Positions 42,344-52,403 of a stretch of 64,000 bases of DNA are shown here, in pieces. This stretch comes from Actinomycetota bacterium (GTDB lineage: Bacteria; Actinomycetota; Geothermincolia; Geothermincolales; RBG-13-55-18): positions 62,001-126,000 of the forward strand of contig JABLXL010000001.1 of NCBI GenBank assembly GCA_013178005.1, in the 5' to 3' direction. Each line of letters begins with the position of its first letter. The first letter of the stretch is position 1. The notes beneath the pieces are model-generated. The model was not told the DNA's origin, made no database searches, and saw nothing but the letters and a program-made list of their open reading frames with translations. The translations under genes were made by a program, and so were the position numbers.

Positions 42344-43209
42344 CGAGGGCATCGCTGGTGGTCGTCAATTACAATACCGCGTCCGACCTCCGCGCGTGCC
42401 TCGACTCGGCGCGGGAGAAACTGGGGGGCGTCGAGGTGGTGGTGGTTGACAACGGCTCCACGGACGGAAGCGTTGAGATGGTCCGGGAAGAGTTTCCGTG
42501 GGTGCGCCTGGTGGAAAACCCCGGCAATCCGGGTTACGCGTCCGCCTGCAACCGCGGATTGCGGGCCGCATCGAGTCCTTACGTCTTCATCCTCAACAGC
42601 GACGTGGTTTTCGTGGAGGGGGGGATGGAGGAGGTGCTGGATTTCATGGACGAGCGTCCCGAGGCGGGGGCCTTGGGCCCGCTGGTGCTGAACCCCGACG
42701 GCAGCGCGCAGATGTCCTGCCGGCGCTTCCCGAGCATGCTGGAGAACGCCGTGCACGGCCTGCTCGGTGACCTGTGGCCCGACAACCCCCTTACCAGGTC
42801 TTACCAGATGAAAGACCTCGAACGAAACGAGCCCTGCGAGGTGGACTGGGTATCCGGGGCGGCCATGCTGCTGCGCCGGGAGGCCGCGGAGCGGGTGGGC
42901 GGATTCGACGAAACCTATTTCATGTACGTGGAGGACGTGGACATCTGCTGGCGCCTCCGCGAGGCGGGATACCGCGTGTTCTTTCACCCCGGCTTTCGCC
43001 TCGTTCACCACATTGGTAAAACAAGCTCGCAGCAGTCCACGCGCATGCTCTACCACCACCACCGCAGCATGTTCATCTTCTTCCGCAAGCGCTACCGGGG
43101 ATGGAGGGGATGGCTGCTCCTCCCGCCGGTGACGGCGGGCCTGGCGGCGAGGTTCGCGCTGAGCCTCGCCATCCAGAGGGCGCGTGCGGTTCGGAGAGAG
43201 GCTGGATGA
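42340..43209 (+). CDS. GT2-family glycosyltransferase, rhamnosyltransferase-like
   Basis: 289 aa. ATG 42340 overlaps the upstream stop. The sequence runs MTRASLVVVNYNTASDL, VVVVDNGSTDGSVEMV, NPGNPGYASACNRGL, FILNSDVVF, VDWVSGAAMLLRREA, GGFDETYFMYVEDVDICWR, then HHIGKTSSQ. This is the WbbL/GlfT1-like group that adds rhamnose or galactose to a lipid-linked acceptor. Donor identity is inferred from family resemblance only. The next gene starts 146 bases later, after a tandemly duplicated leader. Confidence 0.9.
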   Translation: MTRASLVVVNYNTASDLRACLDSAREKLGGVEVVVVDNGSTDGSVEMVREEFPWVRLVENPGNPGYASACNRGLRAASSPYVFILNSDVVFVEGGMEEVLDFMDERPEAGALGPLVLNPDGSAQMSCRRFPSMLENAVHGLLGDLWPDNPLTRSYQMKDLERNEPCEVDWVSGAAMLLRREAAERVGGFDETYFMYVEDVDICWRLREAGYRVFFHPGFRLVHHIGKTSSQQSTRMLYHHHRSMFIFFRKRYRGWRGWLLLPPVTAGLAARFALSLAIQRARAVRREAG

Positions 43210-43224
43210 GTTCCGGGAGGCCGG

Positions 43225-43382
43225 GTGATGCCCGCATGTGGCTTGCCCGGCATGGTTGAGCGCCGGGAGCGAATAGATGGGGCAGACGGGGAAAGCAGGC
43301 CAAGTGATGCAAGCGGGCGGCATCGCAGGCATGATTGGCGCTTAGGAGCGAATAGATGGGGCAGACGGGCAGCAAGAAGGCG
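43225..43382 (+). repeat. 79-bp tandem duplication of the oxidoreductase gene leader and start
   Basis: Two diverged copies start at 43225 and 43304 (79-base period). The most conserved part is a 25-base block at 43266-43290 and 43345-43369 that contains the ribosome site, GCGAATAG and ATGGGGCAGACGGG. The second copy supplies the actual start codon (43356). The first copy starts a 22-codon frame (43277-43345) whose stop abuts the second ribosome site. Confidence 0.88.
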
Positions 43383-44972
43383 ATTATCATAGGAGCGGGA
43401 CCGGCAGGCCTCACCGCGGCCTACGAACTGCTTGACCGCACGGATATCAAGCCTGTGGTGCTTGAGGCCTCGGACACGGTGGGGGGGATATCGCGCACCG
43501 TCGTTTACAAGGGAAACCGCATGGATATCGGCGGCCACCGTTTTTTCTCCAAATCGGACAGGGTGATGGAATGGTGGCTGAACCTCTTTCCCCTGCAGGG
43601 AGCCCCTGCCCGTGACGGCATGCCGGCTTCTCGCGAAAACCTCGCGGAGTACGCCTGGAGAAGGGGTCTGGGCGAAAGGGAGGCCAGGCGCATACCCGCT
43701 CCCGACCCGGAGGTGGAGGATGAAGTCATGCTGGTGCGCGAGCGCCTCTCGCGCATCCTTTTCGAGGGCAAGCTGTATGACTATCCCGTCTCGCTGAGCC
43801 TCGCCACCTTGCGCAACCTGGGCATGGCGCGAGCCCTCAGGGTGGGCGCGAGTTACGCCCGGGCTCGCCTCTTCCCCATACGCGAGGAGAACTCGCTCGA
43901 GGACTTCATGGTCAACCGCTTCGGCAGGGAGCTCTACCAAACCTTCTTCAAGGATTACACGGAGAAGGTGTGGGGGGTGCCGTGCTCCGAGATCGATCCC
44001 TCGTGGGGAGCGCAGAGGATCAAGGGGTTGTCCGTCGCCAAGGCTGCCGCGCATGCCGTAAAGAGCGCCTTGCGGAAAGAGGGATCGGTGGAGCAGAAGG
44101 ACGTCGAGACCAGCCTCATAGAGCGCTTCATGTACCCGAAGTACGGTCCCGGACAGCTCTGGGAGAAAGTGGCGAGCCTGGTGGAGGAGGGCGGCGGTGA
44201 GGTCCGCCGGTCCACGCGCGTCGTTGCCCTGGAGCGACGGGGGAACGCGGTGACGGCGGTGGTGGCCGAGGGCACGGGAGGAGAGAGGGAGAGGCACGAA
44301 GGCGACTATTTCCTGTCCACCATGCCCGTGAGCGAGCTCGTGGAGGCCCTCGGGGGCGGGGTGCCCCCAGAGGTGAGGGAGGTCGCGAAAGGCCTCGCGT
44401 ACCGCAACTTCGTCACCGTTGGCCTGCTGCTACGCAGGCTGCCCCTGCGGGGTGGGTCCGGAAAGGGGCCTTCCGGCGAGCTAACCAGGGACAACTGGAT
44501 ATACGTGCAGGAAAAGCACCTCAAGGTCAGCCGCCTACAGGTCTTCAACAACTGGAGCCCCTACCTGGTAGCCGACCCGGAAAAGGTTTGGGTGGGCATG
44601 GAATACATATGCGGAGACAAAGACCTGATCTGGAGCATGCCGGAAGAGGAGATGCTGCGCCTCGCGGTCTCTGAGATGAAGGAGATCGCCGTCCTGGAGG
44701 ACGCCGACGTGCTGGACGGAGTGGTGGTGAGGATGCCCAAGGTCTACCCCGCATACTTCGGCACCTACGGGCGTTTCAACGTGGTCAGGGATTACCTCGA
44801 CGGTTTCGAGAACCTGTTCCTGGTGGGCAGGAACGGCATGCACCGCTACAACAACCAGGACCACTCCATGCTCACCGCCATGACCGCGGTGGACATCATA
44901 CTCGAGGGCGCACACGAAAAGGATGAAATCTGGTCCGTCAACGTCGAAGAGGAATACCATGAGGAGAGGTAG
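43356..44972 (+). CDS. FAD-dependent oxidoreductase, UDP-galactopyranose-mutase/amine-oxidase-like
   Basis: 538 aa. The FAD-binding dinucleotide fold [18 protein letters not shown] is at residues 9-26, followed by [15 protein letters not shown] and [12 protein letters not shown]. Central motifs are [19 protein letters not shown] and the C-terminal [18 protein letters not shown], which closes the FAD site. This family (COG1232-like) is common in polysaccharide loci and is related to UDP-galactopyranose mutase and protoporphyrinogen oxidase; the substrate here is not known. AGGAG lies 8 bases before ATG 43356. The 3' end overlaps the next gene by 14 bases. Confidence 0.87.
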   Translation: MGQTGSKKAIIIGAGPAGLTAAYELLDRTDIKPVVLEASDTVGGISRTVVYKGNRMDIGGHRFFSKSDRVMEWWLNLFPLQGAPARDGMPASRENLAEYAWRRGLGEREARRIPAPDPEVEDEVMLVRERLSRILFEGKLYDYPVSLSLATLRNLGMARALRVGASYARARLFPIREENSLEDFMVNRFGRELYQTFFKDYTEKVWGVPCSEIDPSWGAQRIKGLSVAKAAAHAVKSALRKEGSVEQKDVETSLIERFMYPKYGPGQLWEKVASLVEEGGGEVRRSTRVVALERRGNAVTAVVAEGTGGERERHEGDYFLSTMPVSELVEALGGGVPPEVREVAKGLAYRNFVTVGLLLRRLPLRGGSGKGPSGELTRDNWIYVQEKHLKVSRLQVFNNWSPYLVADPEKVWVGMEYICGDKDLIWSMPEEEMLRLAVSEMKEIAVLEDADVLDGVVVRMPKVYPAYFGTYGRFNVVRDYLDGFENLFLVGRNGMHRYNNQDHSMLTAMTAVDIILEGAHEKDEIWSVNVEEEYHEER

Positions 44973-46350
44973 GGACGGCCTCCGCCGGTTAATCATTGCC
45001 TTGGCTTTGGCGGCGGCGGTGGGGCTATCCCTATGGGGAATGGTCGAGGACGTGCATAACACCCGTGAGTACGGGGGCGTGGACTTAAGGAACAGGGTGG
45101 TGGGGGCGCGCCTGCTCGGGGAAGGCCTCGATCCCTATTATTTCAAGTGGTCGGAGGAATACCCGGATACCCTCCTCGATCCCATGGACAACCCCGACAA
45201 CGCGGTAAGCAGGATAACCGTGCCACCCACCCTGCTGGTCCTTCACCTGCCCCTCTCCGGACTCCCCTACGCCACGCAGCGCACGCTCTGGCTCATGGGC
45301 CAGTGGCTGCTCCTGCTCGCGAGCATCTACCTTTTCGCTCGCTGCGCGCCCTCGAGGAGTGTGGCGGCGCTGGTTTGGATCGCCGGCCTCCTGCTCTCCG
45401 CCACCCCCTTCTGGCGATTTCATGTCGAGAGAGGGCAGGTATACGCGCTCTACGCCTTCCTGGTCGCCCTGTCTTACTGGTCGTGCATGCGGTTACAGGC
45501 GAGGCGAAGCGCGGCTTTCGCGGGGGGCCTGATCCTGGGAGCCCTCGCCGCCCTGCGGCCCACCTTCATCTTCATGGCCGTTCCCCTGCTGGTTTTCGGC
45601 AAGTGGAGGATATGCGCCGGCATGGCGTGCGGGCTGGTCGTCCTGGTGCTCATTTGCGCTCCGTTCACGGGCATATCCACCTGGAGGAGCTACGTGCGCG
45701 CCATGCGACAGCACGAGGGAGACAACATAGGTGTCAATCAGCCCATAGGAAGCCCTTATACCGATCGGGTGATCGAGGGCATGGACAACCTTGGGGCATA
45801 CATGCAATATCCGCCCGTGAACACCTCGGTTCAGTGGTATTTTCGTTACCGTTTCCAGGTGGACGTCATGGGCGGTCCCCTGGTCTTGATGATGGCTGCC
45901 GCCGTCCTCTTGTTGGCCTTCATCACCCTGCCCTTCCGCGGCCGCGCTGCCTCCATGGCGGCGATATACATGATGGGGTCGCTTACGGTTCTGGTGTCGG
46001 AGTATTTCCTACCCGCCGTGAAGCCGTCGTATGTGAACATCCTGTGGCTGCTCCCCGTGGAATTCGCCGTCCTGGAAGGCCGCTCCATCGCCTCGCTCAA
46101 GAGGTGGAAATGGATGGCGGCTTCGCTCGTTCTCTCGGCGGGCATATATTTCAACGTGGCCGTATTCCGGTACGGCGGAGACGCCCTGCTGGCGGAATCC
46201 CTGGTCCTTGCGGCTTTCTTGTGGACGGCGCTCTGTTTGCTGCAGGAATCCCCCGGCAAAGCGAGCGGGCGGCGCGCCGCCTCTTCCGAAAAACAAGTTC
46301 TCGAGGCATGGCAACTGTTCGGGGACGGGTTGGTGGAGAAGCTCTCATGA
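44959..46350 (+). CDS. GT87-like (DUF2029) membrane glycosyltransferase
   Basis: 463 aa from ATG 44959, which has GAAGAGGAA upstream; ATG 44923 is an alternative. About ten hydrophobic segments are visible. The first outside loop contains [18 protein letters not shown] and GLDPYYFKW, the aspartate-containing pattern of GT87 polyprenyl-phosphate mannosyl/arabinosyl transferases. [15 protein letters not shown] and [12 protein letters not shown] follow, also typical of that family. The gene overlaps the oxidoreductase by 14 bases and the next membrane gene by 4 (ATGA), so all three are co-translated. Confidence 0.86.
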   Translation: MRRGRDGLRRLIIALALAAAVGLSLWGMVEDVHNTREYGGVDLRNRVVGARLLGEGLDPYYFKWSEEYPDTLLDPMDNPDNAVSRITVPPTLLVLHLPLSGLPYATQRTLWLMGQWLLLLASIYLFARCAPSRSVAALVWIAGLLLSATPFWRFHVERGQVYALYAFLVALSYWSCMRLQARRSAAFAGGLILGALAALRPTFIFMAVPLLVFGKWRICAGMACGLVVLVLICAPFTGISTWRSYVRAMRQHEGDNIGVNQPIGSPYTDRVIEGMDNLGAYMQYPPVNTSVQWYFRYRFQVDVMGGPLVLMMAAAVLLLAFITLPFRGRAASMAAIYMMGSLTVLVSEYFLPAVKPSYVNILWLLPVEFAVLEGRSIASLKRWKWMAASLVLSAGIYFNVAVFRYGGDALLAESLVLAAFLWTALCLLQESPGKASGRRAASSEKQVLEAWQLFGDGLVEKLS

Positions 46351-48599
46351 TCGCCCTCAAAGCCCTCGCGCTCGTCGCCTTCCTGCTCTTGCCGGGATGG
46401 CTCGCCGTTTCCCTGCTGGAGGGAAAAAGCGGCGTACGCGGGATGAGAGATGGTGAGGGCTCATGCGACGAGGAAGGCGAGCCCTCCTCCGCGCACTTGC
46501 TGGACGGCAAGGAGAGACTCTTCCTCGCCGCCGCGCTGGGGACGGGGATCGTCTCGTTGTGCGCCCTGATCCTGGCGCTGGCATCGGCTTACCGCCTGTG
46601 GTCGCTGCTCTTGCTGGTGGCCCTGTTGTGTGTACCCATGGCGGTGTTGGGGAGGCAAAGTCTTTCCTGGCCGCTGCGCCTGGGACGCAAAGACTACCTG
46701 ATCTGCCTGGCGCTGGTGGCGGTGGCCCTGGTACTCGTGTCGCCTCCGGGAAAGATCGTCTTCGGCTGGTCGGACGTGGGTGTCTATGCCAATATAGCGG
46801 CGCTCATCGAGCGAACGGGAGGACAATCCTTCGACGATCCCCTGGTTGTCAAGGTCGATCCAGAGCGCCGTGAATTGCTTTATGTCCCGAATGATGGTCC
46901 CAACAGTCACTTCGAGGCTTACCAGAACAAGGCCTTTTATATCACGGATATGGAAAGCGGAACCATAACCCCACAGTTTTACTACCTGTGGCCTTCACTC
47001 ATGGCGGTGTTCGCTTCATTTCTTGGCCTTGCGAACATGTTCTGGGCGGTTACCGCAGCCGGGGTCATGGCACTCTGGGGCTTTTTCCTTCTGGCCAAGA
47101 GGATGCTCGGCTCGAGGTGGGGATTGTTGGCAACCGTCTATATGGCGATAACGCCCATCTTCCTTTATTTCGCGAAATATACCACGAGCGAGATGATGAA
47201 CCTGTTTCTCTTTCTGGGTGCGTCGATTTGCTTTTCGGCTTACCTTAAGAAGAGGTGTGCAGAGAAAGGCGGAGATGCAGGCCGGCTAGCCGTCGGTGCG
47301 GCGGTTTTTTTAATCTTGGGATTCCTGTGCCGCATCGATTTTATTCTCGCATTGGTTCCGATCATTTTCTTCTTTGCGGTAAAAAGCTTGGCCGGACGTT
47401 TCTCAAGAGATGATTTTTTGTTCATCATATTGACGATATTCGGTGCCCTGCTATCTTTGCTGATAGGCAGTATTTTTTCCGCACCCTATTTTTATGATGT
47501 CTTGGGTGTTTTCGAATCGCGCATAGGATGGTCAAGGGTTTTTTCGGGAATTCTCTTCTTGGTTGCACTTGCGCTTGTTCTTGCTTACGCGCGGCGTTTA
47601 GGTCGCAATCACACCGGGATGTTTGCAAAAAAGCACTTCAACCTCCGAATAGCGTTTGTGTCATTGCTTTGGGTTGTCATGATGGGTTTGTTTACCTTCC
47701 TCTACTTTGTCAGGCCACATGGAGCGGGGACGCAGGGAGTCTACGGTGGGCTGAACGCCATCATGGGACCGTTGTACAAGGAGGAGACCCTGGTAAGGTG
47801 GGGTTGGTATTTTTCTTTCCTCGGCGTGCTAGCCATCTACTTGGGCTATGCATTGTGGTTGACGGTTAGAAGGGATTTTCCTAGCATCCTGATGGGCGTA
47901 ATCGGGCTCGCTTTCACGCTCATCTATAGCTGGGACCTGCACAATACGCCGTTGCACATTCTGTCTATGCGCAGGCTTGTTCCCGTGATCCTTCCCCTGG
48001 CTACGATAATGGTGATTTTTGTTCTAAAAAGAGCGGTCGAGGCCGGGGCAAGGTCAGCCCGCGGGCGGTGGTGGGGACGGGTTGCGCTGGCTGTGTCGGG
48101 CGTGGCTTTCCTGTACCTGTTCTTCTACGCCGCGAACGTTTCTGTGCCCGTCATGGGGCTTGCTGAGGGCGGGAACCAGATGGAGCTTTGTGAGCGGATA
48201 GCGGAATCGGTGGAGAGCAACGCAGTGGTGCTCATGGACTATCATATGGGCGATCTATATGGGGCGCCCTTGCGATGCTTTTTCGGGGTGGAGAACGCAT
48301 GGTTGACTGAGAATGAGGTCCTGAGGACGGACCTACATGATCTGCTCATGGATTTAGGGTTTCCGGAAACCCCCGTATATCTTCTCTGGAGGGAGAGCAT
48401 GAGCGGCGATTCGTTCGAAATCCAGGAGGGGCTGGCGCTGGAGGAGGCCGGGGAGTACAGGTGGAGAGAGGAGGCCTTGCAGAGCAGTTTCACCCATAGA
48501 CCAGAGGGTCGGACCCGTTTTATTGAGAAGATCGAGTTGCTTAGACTCAGGGACTCGGATATCGGGAAAGAGGCCAAAGGGATCATCGGCAATGAATAA
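46347..48599 (+). CDS. GT-C-type membrane glycosyltransferase with an internal base-composition switch
   Basis: 750 aa, start ATG 46347 overlapping the previous stop. About thirteen hydrophobic segments are present. The first large outside loop has VFGWSDVGVYANIAALIE and a conserved aspartate position as in GT39-type enzymes. A short C-terminal soluble domain (about 620-750) contains AVVLMDYHMGDLYG and ends in the hydrophilic tail overlapping the next gene. The first 500 or so bases are GC-rich like the upstream genes, while the rest (47.1-48.0 kb) is AT-richer like the genes downstream. The stop overlaps the following start by 8 bases. Confidence 0.82.
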   Translation: MIALKALALVAFLLLPGWLAVSLLEGKSGVRGMRDGEGSCDEEGEPSSAHLLDGKERLFLAAALGTGIVSLCALILALASAYRLWSLLLLVALLCVPMAVLGRQSLSWPLRLGRKDYLICLALVAVALVLVSPPGKIVFGWSDVGVYANIAALIERTGGQSFDDPLVVKVDPERRELLYVPNDGPNSHFEAYQNKAFYITDMESGTITPQFYYLWPSLMAVFASFLGLANMFWAVTAAGVMALWGFFLLAKRMLGSRWGLLATVYMAITPIFLYFAKYTTSEMMNLFLFLGASICFSAYLKKRCAEKGGDAGRLAVGAAVFLILGFLCRIDFILALVPIIFFFAVKSLAGRFSRDDFLFIILTIFGALLSLLIGSIFSAPYFYDVLGVFESRIGWSRVFSGILFLVALALVLAYARRLGRNHTGMFAKKHFNLRIAFVSLLWVVMMGLFTFLYFVRPHGAGTQGVYGGLNAIMGPLYKEETLVRWGWYFSFLGVLAIYLGYALWLTVRRDFPSILMGVIGLAFTLIYSWDLHNTPLHILSMRRLVPVILPLATIMVIFVLKRAVEAGARSARGRWWGRVALAVSGVAFLYLFFYAANVSVPVMGLAEGGNQMELCERIAESVESNAVVLMDYHMGDLYGAPLRCFFGVENAWLTENEVLRTDLHDLLMDLGFPETPVYLLWRESMSGDSFEIQEGLALEEAGEYRWREEALQSSFTHRPEGRTRFIEKIELLRLRDSDIGKEAKGIIGNE

Positions 48600-50145
48600 G
48601 AGGGGTTTGGATATAGATATAGAGGTCCATGGATCCTGCTCCTCGACGAGGGAGGAGATGGCAAAGGCCTTCGCCTCGTCGGGACCTAAGGGGATAAGCG
48701 AACTCGGAGGAGAGTTTGTCGCGGTTGTCAGGTCCAAAGACGAGGAATGGATCATAAGCTCGCCCGGCGGGATATTCCCCTATTTTTACACGCGGCGCGA
48801 TGGCGGGATCGTACATGGAAAAACCGTGTTTGAGGTTATGAAAAGGGCAGGTTATTCCTGGTCGTGGAATTGGTCTGCCTTGGGGGACTTGTTGGCGGCT
48901 GACTACATCATAGGGGGTGGCACCCTACACAGCATGATAGAAAGGGTCCCGCCTGGCTGTATACTCGATCTCAGAAGTCCAGGGAAGGAAATACGCGCTC
49001 ACGGCACCTGGTGCGATTCTCCCTCTCGCAAGCATGCTTCTCCAAGCGTGGCTTTGGACATCTTCAACGAAGAAGTGAGAAGAAACGCTGCCGGCAGGTG
49101 CGCCCTATCGCTCTCAGGCGGCCTGGATTCGCGGGCCATCCTCAGTTCCCTTCTGCGTTTTGGTGCGCGGCCATTGCTGTACACCATGGGCGACGCTATG
49201 AGCACGGATGTCAGGATCGCGCGTGAAATCTCCGACATGATCGGGCTGGACCTGGAGGAAATCCGTTTATCGCCCGATGATTATCTCGAAGACGGAGAGC
49301 GCATCGTCGAATTGACTGGAGGCGCGAAAACAGCTCGTCACTGGCATACGTACATATTTGCCAAAAGGACCGGTTTGCCTAGAGATGTGCCGCTTTTCGT
49401 GGGATCGAATGGGGGCTTTGCGAGAGACACTTTTATGGATTATGGGATGTTCGTGCGTTTCTTGAACCTTCCCGCTCGATCGCTTCAGACCGTCTATTGG
49501 AAGTGGAAAACAAAGCCCCCTTTTTCCAGGCGCGAGATCTCGACCGGACTCACCCAAGAGTTGGCCCGTGAATTGGAACCATCCACGAGAAAGAAGGGGA
49601 TGGAAGAGATGACTGCCGGCAGCCCCAAGAGGCTCCTTGATGCCCTGCAGCACCAGTTCTACACCTTGAGGTTGCGCAATTTCATAGGCTACGGTTTACA
49701 GATGTATTCTGAGCATGTTGCATGGTGCAGCCCCTTTCTAAGCAAGAAGTGGATAAGCGAGGTTCGGGGTCTCCCGCATAGCTGGATGCTGGGCTCCAAC
49801 TGGCACAGATATTGCATACATTCTAATTATCCCAAGTTAATGGAGGTTGTGGAAACCAATTATCTTGAGCCGCCGGCTTCTCGCGCTCCTTTTGTCTATC
49901 GCAAACCGAGGTTAATAAAAGGTTTGCCCAGAGTGCCTTATGTTGATTACTCAAAATGGTTTGCGGATTCCGCCATGCATGAATATCTTAGGGAAGAGAT
50001 AAGGAATATCGACGACTTAATGGACGAGAAGCTCGCTACCGCGCTGCTTGACGAGCATTACAGGAGAAGGAACAGAACGCAGGCGCTTTCCTGGATGCTG
50101 TGCATGTGTTTTCTCAAGAAGGTCATTGCGGCAAAAGGTGCTTGA
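48592..50145 (+). CDS. Asparagine-synthase-like ATP-dependent amidotransferase, glutaminase site missing
   Basis: 517 aa; ATG 48592 overlaps the upstream stop. The C-terminal synthetase domain has the PP-loop ATPase motif SGGLDS (175-180) and downstream segments of the asparagine-synthase fold (WHTYIFAKRTG, LRNFIGYGLQMYSEH, WCSPFLSKKW). The N-terminal 140 residues still resemble the glutaminase fold (GEFVAVVRSKDEEW, PPGCILDL), but the protein starts MNKRG with no Cys at position 2, so glutamine hydrolysis is not expected. Relatives in polysaccharide loci are proposed to amidate sugar carboxylates or to build amino-acid-like decorations. With Ugd nearby, uronamide formation is a reasonable guess. 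Confidence 0.82.
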   Translation: MNKRGLDIDIEVHGSCSSTREEMAKAFASSGPKGISELGGEFVAVVRSKDEEWIISSPGGIFPYFYTRRDGGIVHGKTVFEVMKRAGYSWSWNWSALGDLLAADYIIGGGTLHSMIERVPPGCILDLRSPGKEIRAHGTWCDSPSRKHASPSVALDIFNEEVRRNAAGRCALSLSGGLDSRAILSSLLRFGARPLLYTMGDAMSTDVRIAREISDMIGLDLEEIRLSPDDYLEDGERIVELTGGAKTARHWHTYIFAKRTGLPRDVPLFVGSNGGFARDTFMDYGMFVRFLNLPARSLQTVYWKWKTKPPFSRREISTGLTQELARELEPSTRKKGMEEMTAGSPKRLLDALQHQFYTLRLRNFIGYGLQMYSEHVAWCSPFLSKKWISEVRGLPHSWMLGSNWHRYCIHSNYPKLMEVVETNYLEPPASRAPFVYRKPRLIKGLPRVPYVDYSKWFADSAMHEYLREEIRNIDDLMDEKLATALLDEHYRRRNRTQALSWMLCMCFLKKVIAAKGA

Positions 50146-50248
50146 AGGCGCTGTTGTTCTCACGAGGGCCATGTTCGACGTATCACAGGGCGAGAGGATC
50201 AAGGCGATCTGATCGGGATGACAGCGTTGATGCGGATGGGTGAGTGTC

Positions 50249-51178
50249 ATGAAGGTATGTGCTGTTGTCCTGAATCATAACAATTATCCTGACACCAGGG
50301 AGTGCATTGAATCGTTGCAGAGTTTGAATATCCCTCCCATGGTGCATTTTTCCATCCTCCTCGTCGATAGCGGGTCGCGTGATGGGTCACCCGAGGCGTT
50401 GCAGTCTGAGTTTCCGCACCTCGCGTGCATCGTCAGCAAGGAGAATCTGGGGTACGCTGGCGGCAATAACCTCGGTATAGAATCCGCATTGCGGGAGGGG
50501 GCGGATTGGATATGGCTGTTGAACAATGATACCGTGGTTCATCCTGACGCGCTGGCCCACCTTGTAAGCGCGGCGAAAAGGACCAGCGAGGTGGGGATAC
50601 TCGGATCAATCGTTTACGATTACGACGACAGAGGAAGAGTCCAGTTTGCGGGCGGTAAACTCAATAAATTGAGGGGAACGGGCCGCGGGCTGGATGCAGC
50701 TCACAATGGCGCATGCAAACTTGGGGGAGTCGTTGAATGTGATTTCGTGACGGGAGCGAGTTTACTGGCGAGAAAGAAGATGATAGAGGATGTCGGGTTG
50801 CTGGACGAAGCGCTTTTCCTGTACCTGGAGGATCTCGACTGGGCGTTAAGGGCGAAAAAGCAAGGTTGGAAAGTGTTTTGTGTTCGAGATTCCGTTGTCT
50901 GGCACAAAGGAAACAGCACCTCCTCAAGGGTCAGGCCTCTCATTATCTATTATGTATCCAGGAATTCCCTTTATATATGCAAGAAGCACTTTCCGCTATG
51001 TTTTCCGGCGGTCCTGTTTAACTGCATAAGGCTGAGGGTGTTCAATTTTCTGATCAAAGGAGTTTATAAAGGCTTCGAAAAGGAGGACTTCCTGTACGCG
51101 AGGATGGGCATGAAGGGGATCATTGATTTCTTCCAAGGGAAGATGGGTCGCTATCCAGGAAAACGGCCTACGGCCTAG
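50249..51178 (+). CDS. GT2-family glycosyltransferase, rhamnosyltransferase-like
   Basis: 309 aa. ATG 50249 gives MKVCAVVLNHNNYPDT; GTG 50240 is three codons upstream and less likely. The core has ILLVDSGSRDGSPEAL, NLGYAGGNNLGI, WLLNNDTVVHPD, CDFVTGASLLARKKM and LFLYLEDLDWALR, as in WbbL-type enzymes. Base composition is markedly lower in GC than in the GT2 genes at 41-43 kb. The last 11 bases overlap the convergent gene on the minus strand. The 103 bases upstream hold nothing recognisable beyond the ribosome site region. Confidence 0.9.
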   Translation: MKVCAVVLNHNNYPDTRECIESLQSLNIPPMVHFSILLVDSGSRDGSPEALQSEFPHLACIVSKENLGYAGGNNLGIESALREGADWIWLLNNDTVVHPDALAHLVSAAKRTSEVGILGSIVYDYDDRGRVQFAGGKLNKLRGTGRGLDAAHNGACKLGGVVECDFVTGASLLARKKMIEDVGLLDEALFLYLEDLDWALRAKKQGWKVFCVRDSVVWHKGNSTSSRVRPLIIYYVSRNSLYICKKHFPLCFPAVLFNCIRLRVFNFLIKGVYKGFEKEDFLYARMGMKGIIDFFQGKMGRYPGKRPTA

Positions 51179-52403
51179 TTCGGGGATCACCATCCTGGGT
51201 TCTTCGCGTGCTGAGGACTTGTCGGAAATATTCCAGAAGCGCATCGCCACTCTTTTCCCATGACCATTTTTCCCGCACCATCCGCACGCCCTGCATGCCC
51301 ATCCGCCGAGAGAGATCTGGATTGGAGAGCAATCTACTCACAGCGAGCGAGAACAGGCCTGGATCTCTTTCCACCAGAAATCCCGTGACCCCGTCCTCGA
51401 TTGTTTCCACGAGGCCTCCTTCTCGAACGCCCACCACCGGAGTTCCACAAGCCATTGACTCAAGGGGGACGAAGCCGAATGGCTCCTTGTAGGGAGCGAA
51501 GGCAACCAGGCGCGCCTGATTATACAACAGGCGAAGCCTTTCATCGGGAATGTCAACGAGGACCTCCACTTCCACCTCTTTTTCATGGGCGGCGCGGAGA
51601 ACAAGATCGCGTTCCCCTCTCCCTATGCTGTCCGCGACAATAAGTAGACGAGGCCTGTTTTCGGGTGAAAGCAATGCAAGGGAGTCGATGACAAACCTGT
51701 GCCCCTTATGAGGGCGAAGAGAGCCCACGGACAACACGAAATCCTGCTTTTCGACGCCCCTCATGGGATGGAACATGTCGGTGTTTATTCCCAAATAGCA
51801 GACGTCCGCACGAATTCCATACGCGTTGTAGATGCGTTCCTGGGAGAAGCGGGAGTTGGCAAGAACCATGCTGGCGTGATGCGCGTTGCGTGAGTCCATG
51901 CGGCGAAAAAGCTCGATGTGGAGGCGACGTATTAAGGAAACCTTTGGCGTCAAGCCTTCCATGGTGAATTCGTCATAAGCAGCCCTATAAGGTTCATGCA
52001 TGAAGTATACGGAGGGAATTTTCAGATACCTGAGGATAAAAGGACTCTGAATAAACTGTGAATGATGGATGAAGGCCAAATCATATCCTTTGTCATTGAT
52101 GGACTCCGCAATCTTTTTCTGGCCTTCCATGTTGTCAAGGATGGCTTTGATGAACACACTCAATCTTTTCAGCGCGCCTCGCTTGGCGCCCGGCGGAAGA
52201 AGGTAATCCCGGCTAGCGGGGAAGACCATTTTTTCACGCAGCACTTCATCCAGGGGCAGAAACTCCTCGTTCGCGGTTGCCGGCAAGTACGCGTCGAGGA
52301 TTATGCCGCGGCGGCTTAGATTTCTGCAGTATTCGAACAGGCATCGCTTCGCGCCCCCGGATGGAAGATCATGAAATATCGCTATCCGCAATTCTTCTTT
52401 CAT
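51168..52403 (-). CDS. GT4-family glycosyltransferase
   Basis: 411 aa from ATG 52403; GTG 52418 is possible. The N-terminus is MKEELRIAIFHDLPSGGAKR, then PSVYFMHEPYRAAYDEF and MVLANSRFSQERIYN. The C-terminal domain has FVLSVGSLRPHKGHRF and the E-x7-E motif in KEPFGFVPLESMACG, followed by GVREGGLVETIEDGVTGFL. The start lies inside the 3' end of the upstream minus-strand gene (35-base overlap), so these glycosyltransferases form one operon. The 3' end overlaps the convergent GT2 gene by 11 bases. Confidence 0.91.
   Translation of the reverse strand: MKEELRIAIFHDLPSGGAKRCLFEYCRNLSRRGIILDAYLPATANEEFLPLDEVLREKMVFPASRDYLLPPGAKRGALKRLSVFIKAILDNMEGQKKIAESINDKGYDLAFIHHSQFIQSPFILRYLKIPSVYFMHEPYRAAYDEFTMEGLTPKVSLIRRLHIELFRRMDSRNAHHASMVLANSRFSQERIYNAYGIRADVCYLGINTDMFHPMRGVEKQDFVLSVGSLRPHKGHRFVIDSLALLSPENRPRLLIVADSIGRGERDLVLRAAHEKEVEVEVLVDIPDERLRLLYNQARLVAFAPYKEPFGFVPLESMACGTPVVGVREGGLVETIEDGVTGFLVERDPGLFSLAVSRLLSNPDLSRRMGMQGVRMVREKWSWEKSGDALLEYFRQVLSTRRTQDGDPRTRP

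Noticed and set aside
45147..46346. N-terminal extension of the 46347 membrane protein across the preceding GT87-like gene
   Set aside because: The extension reads as an Arg/Pro/His-rich shadow of the upstream gene; ATG 46347 with stop/start overlap gives a normal signal-anchor start.
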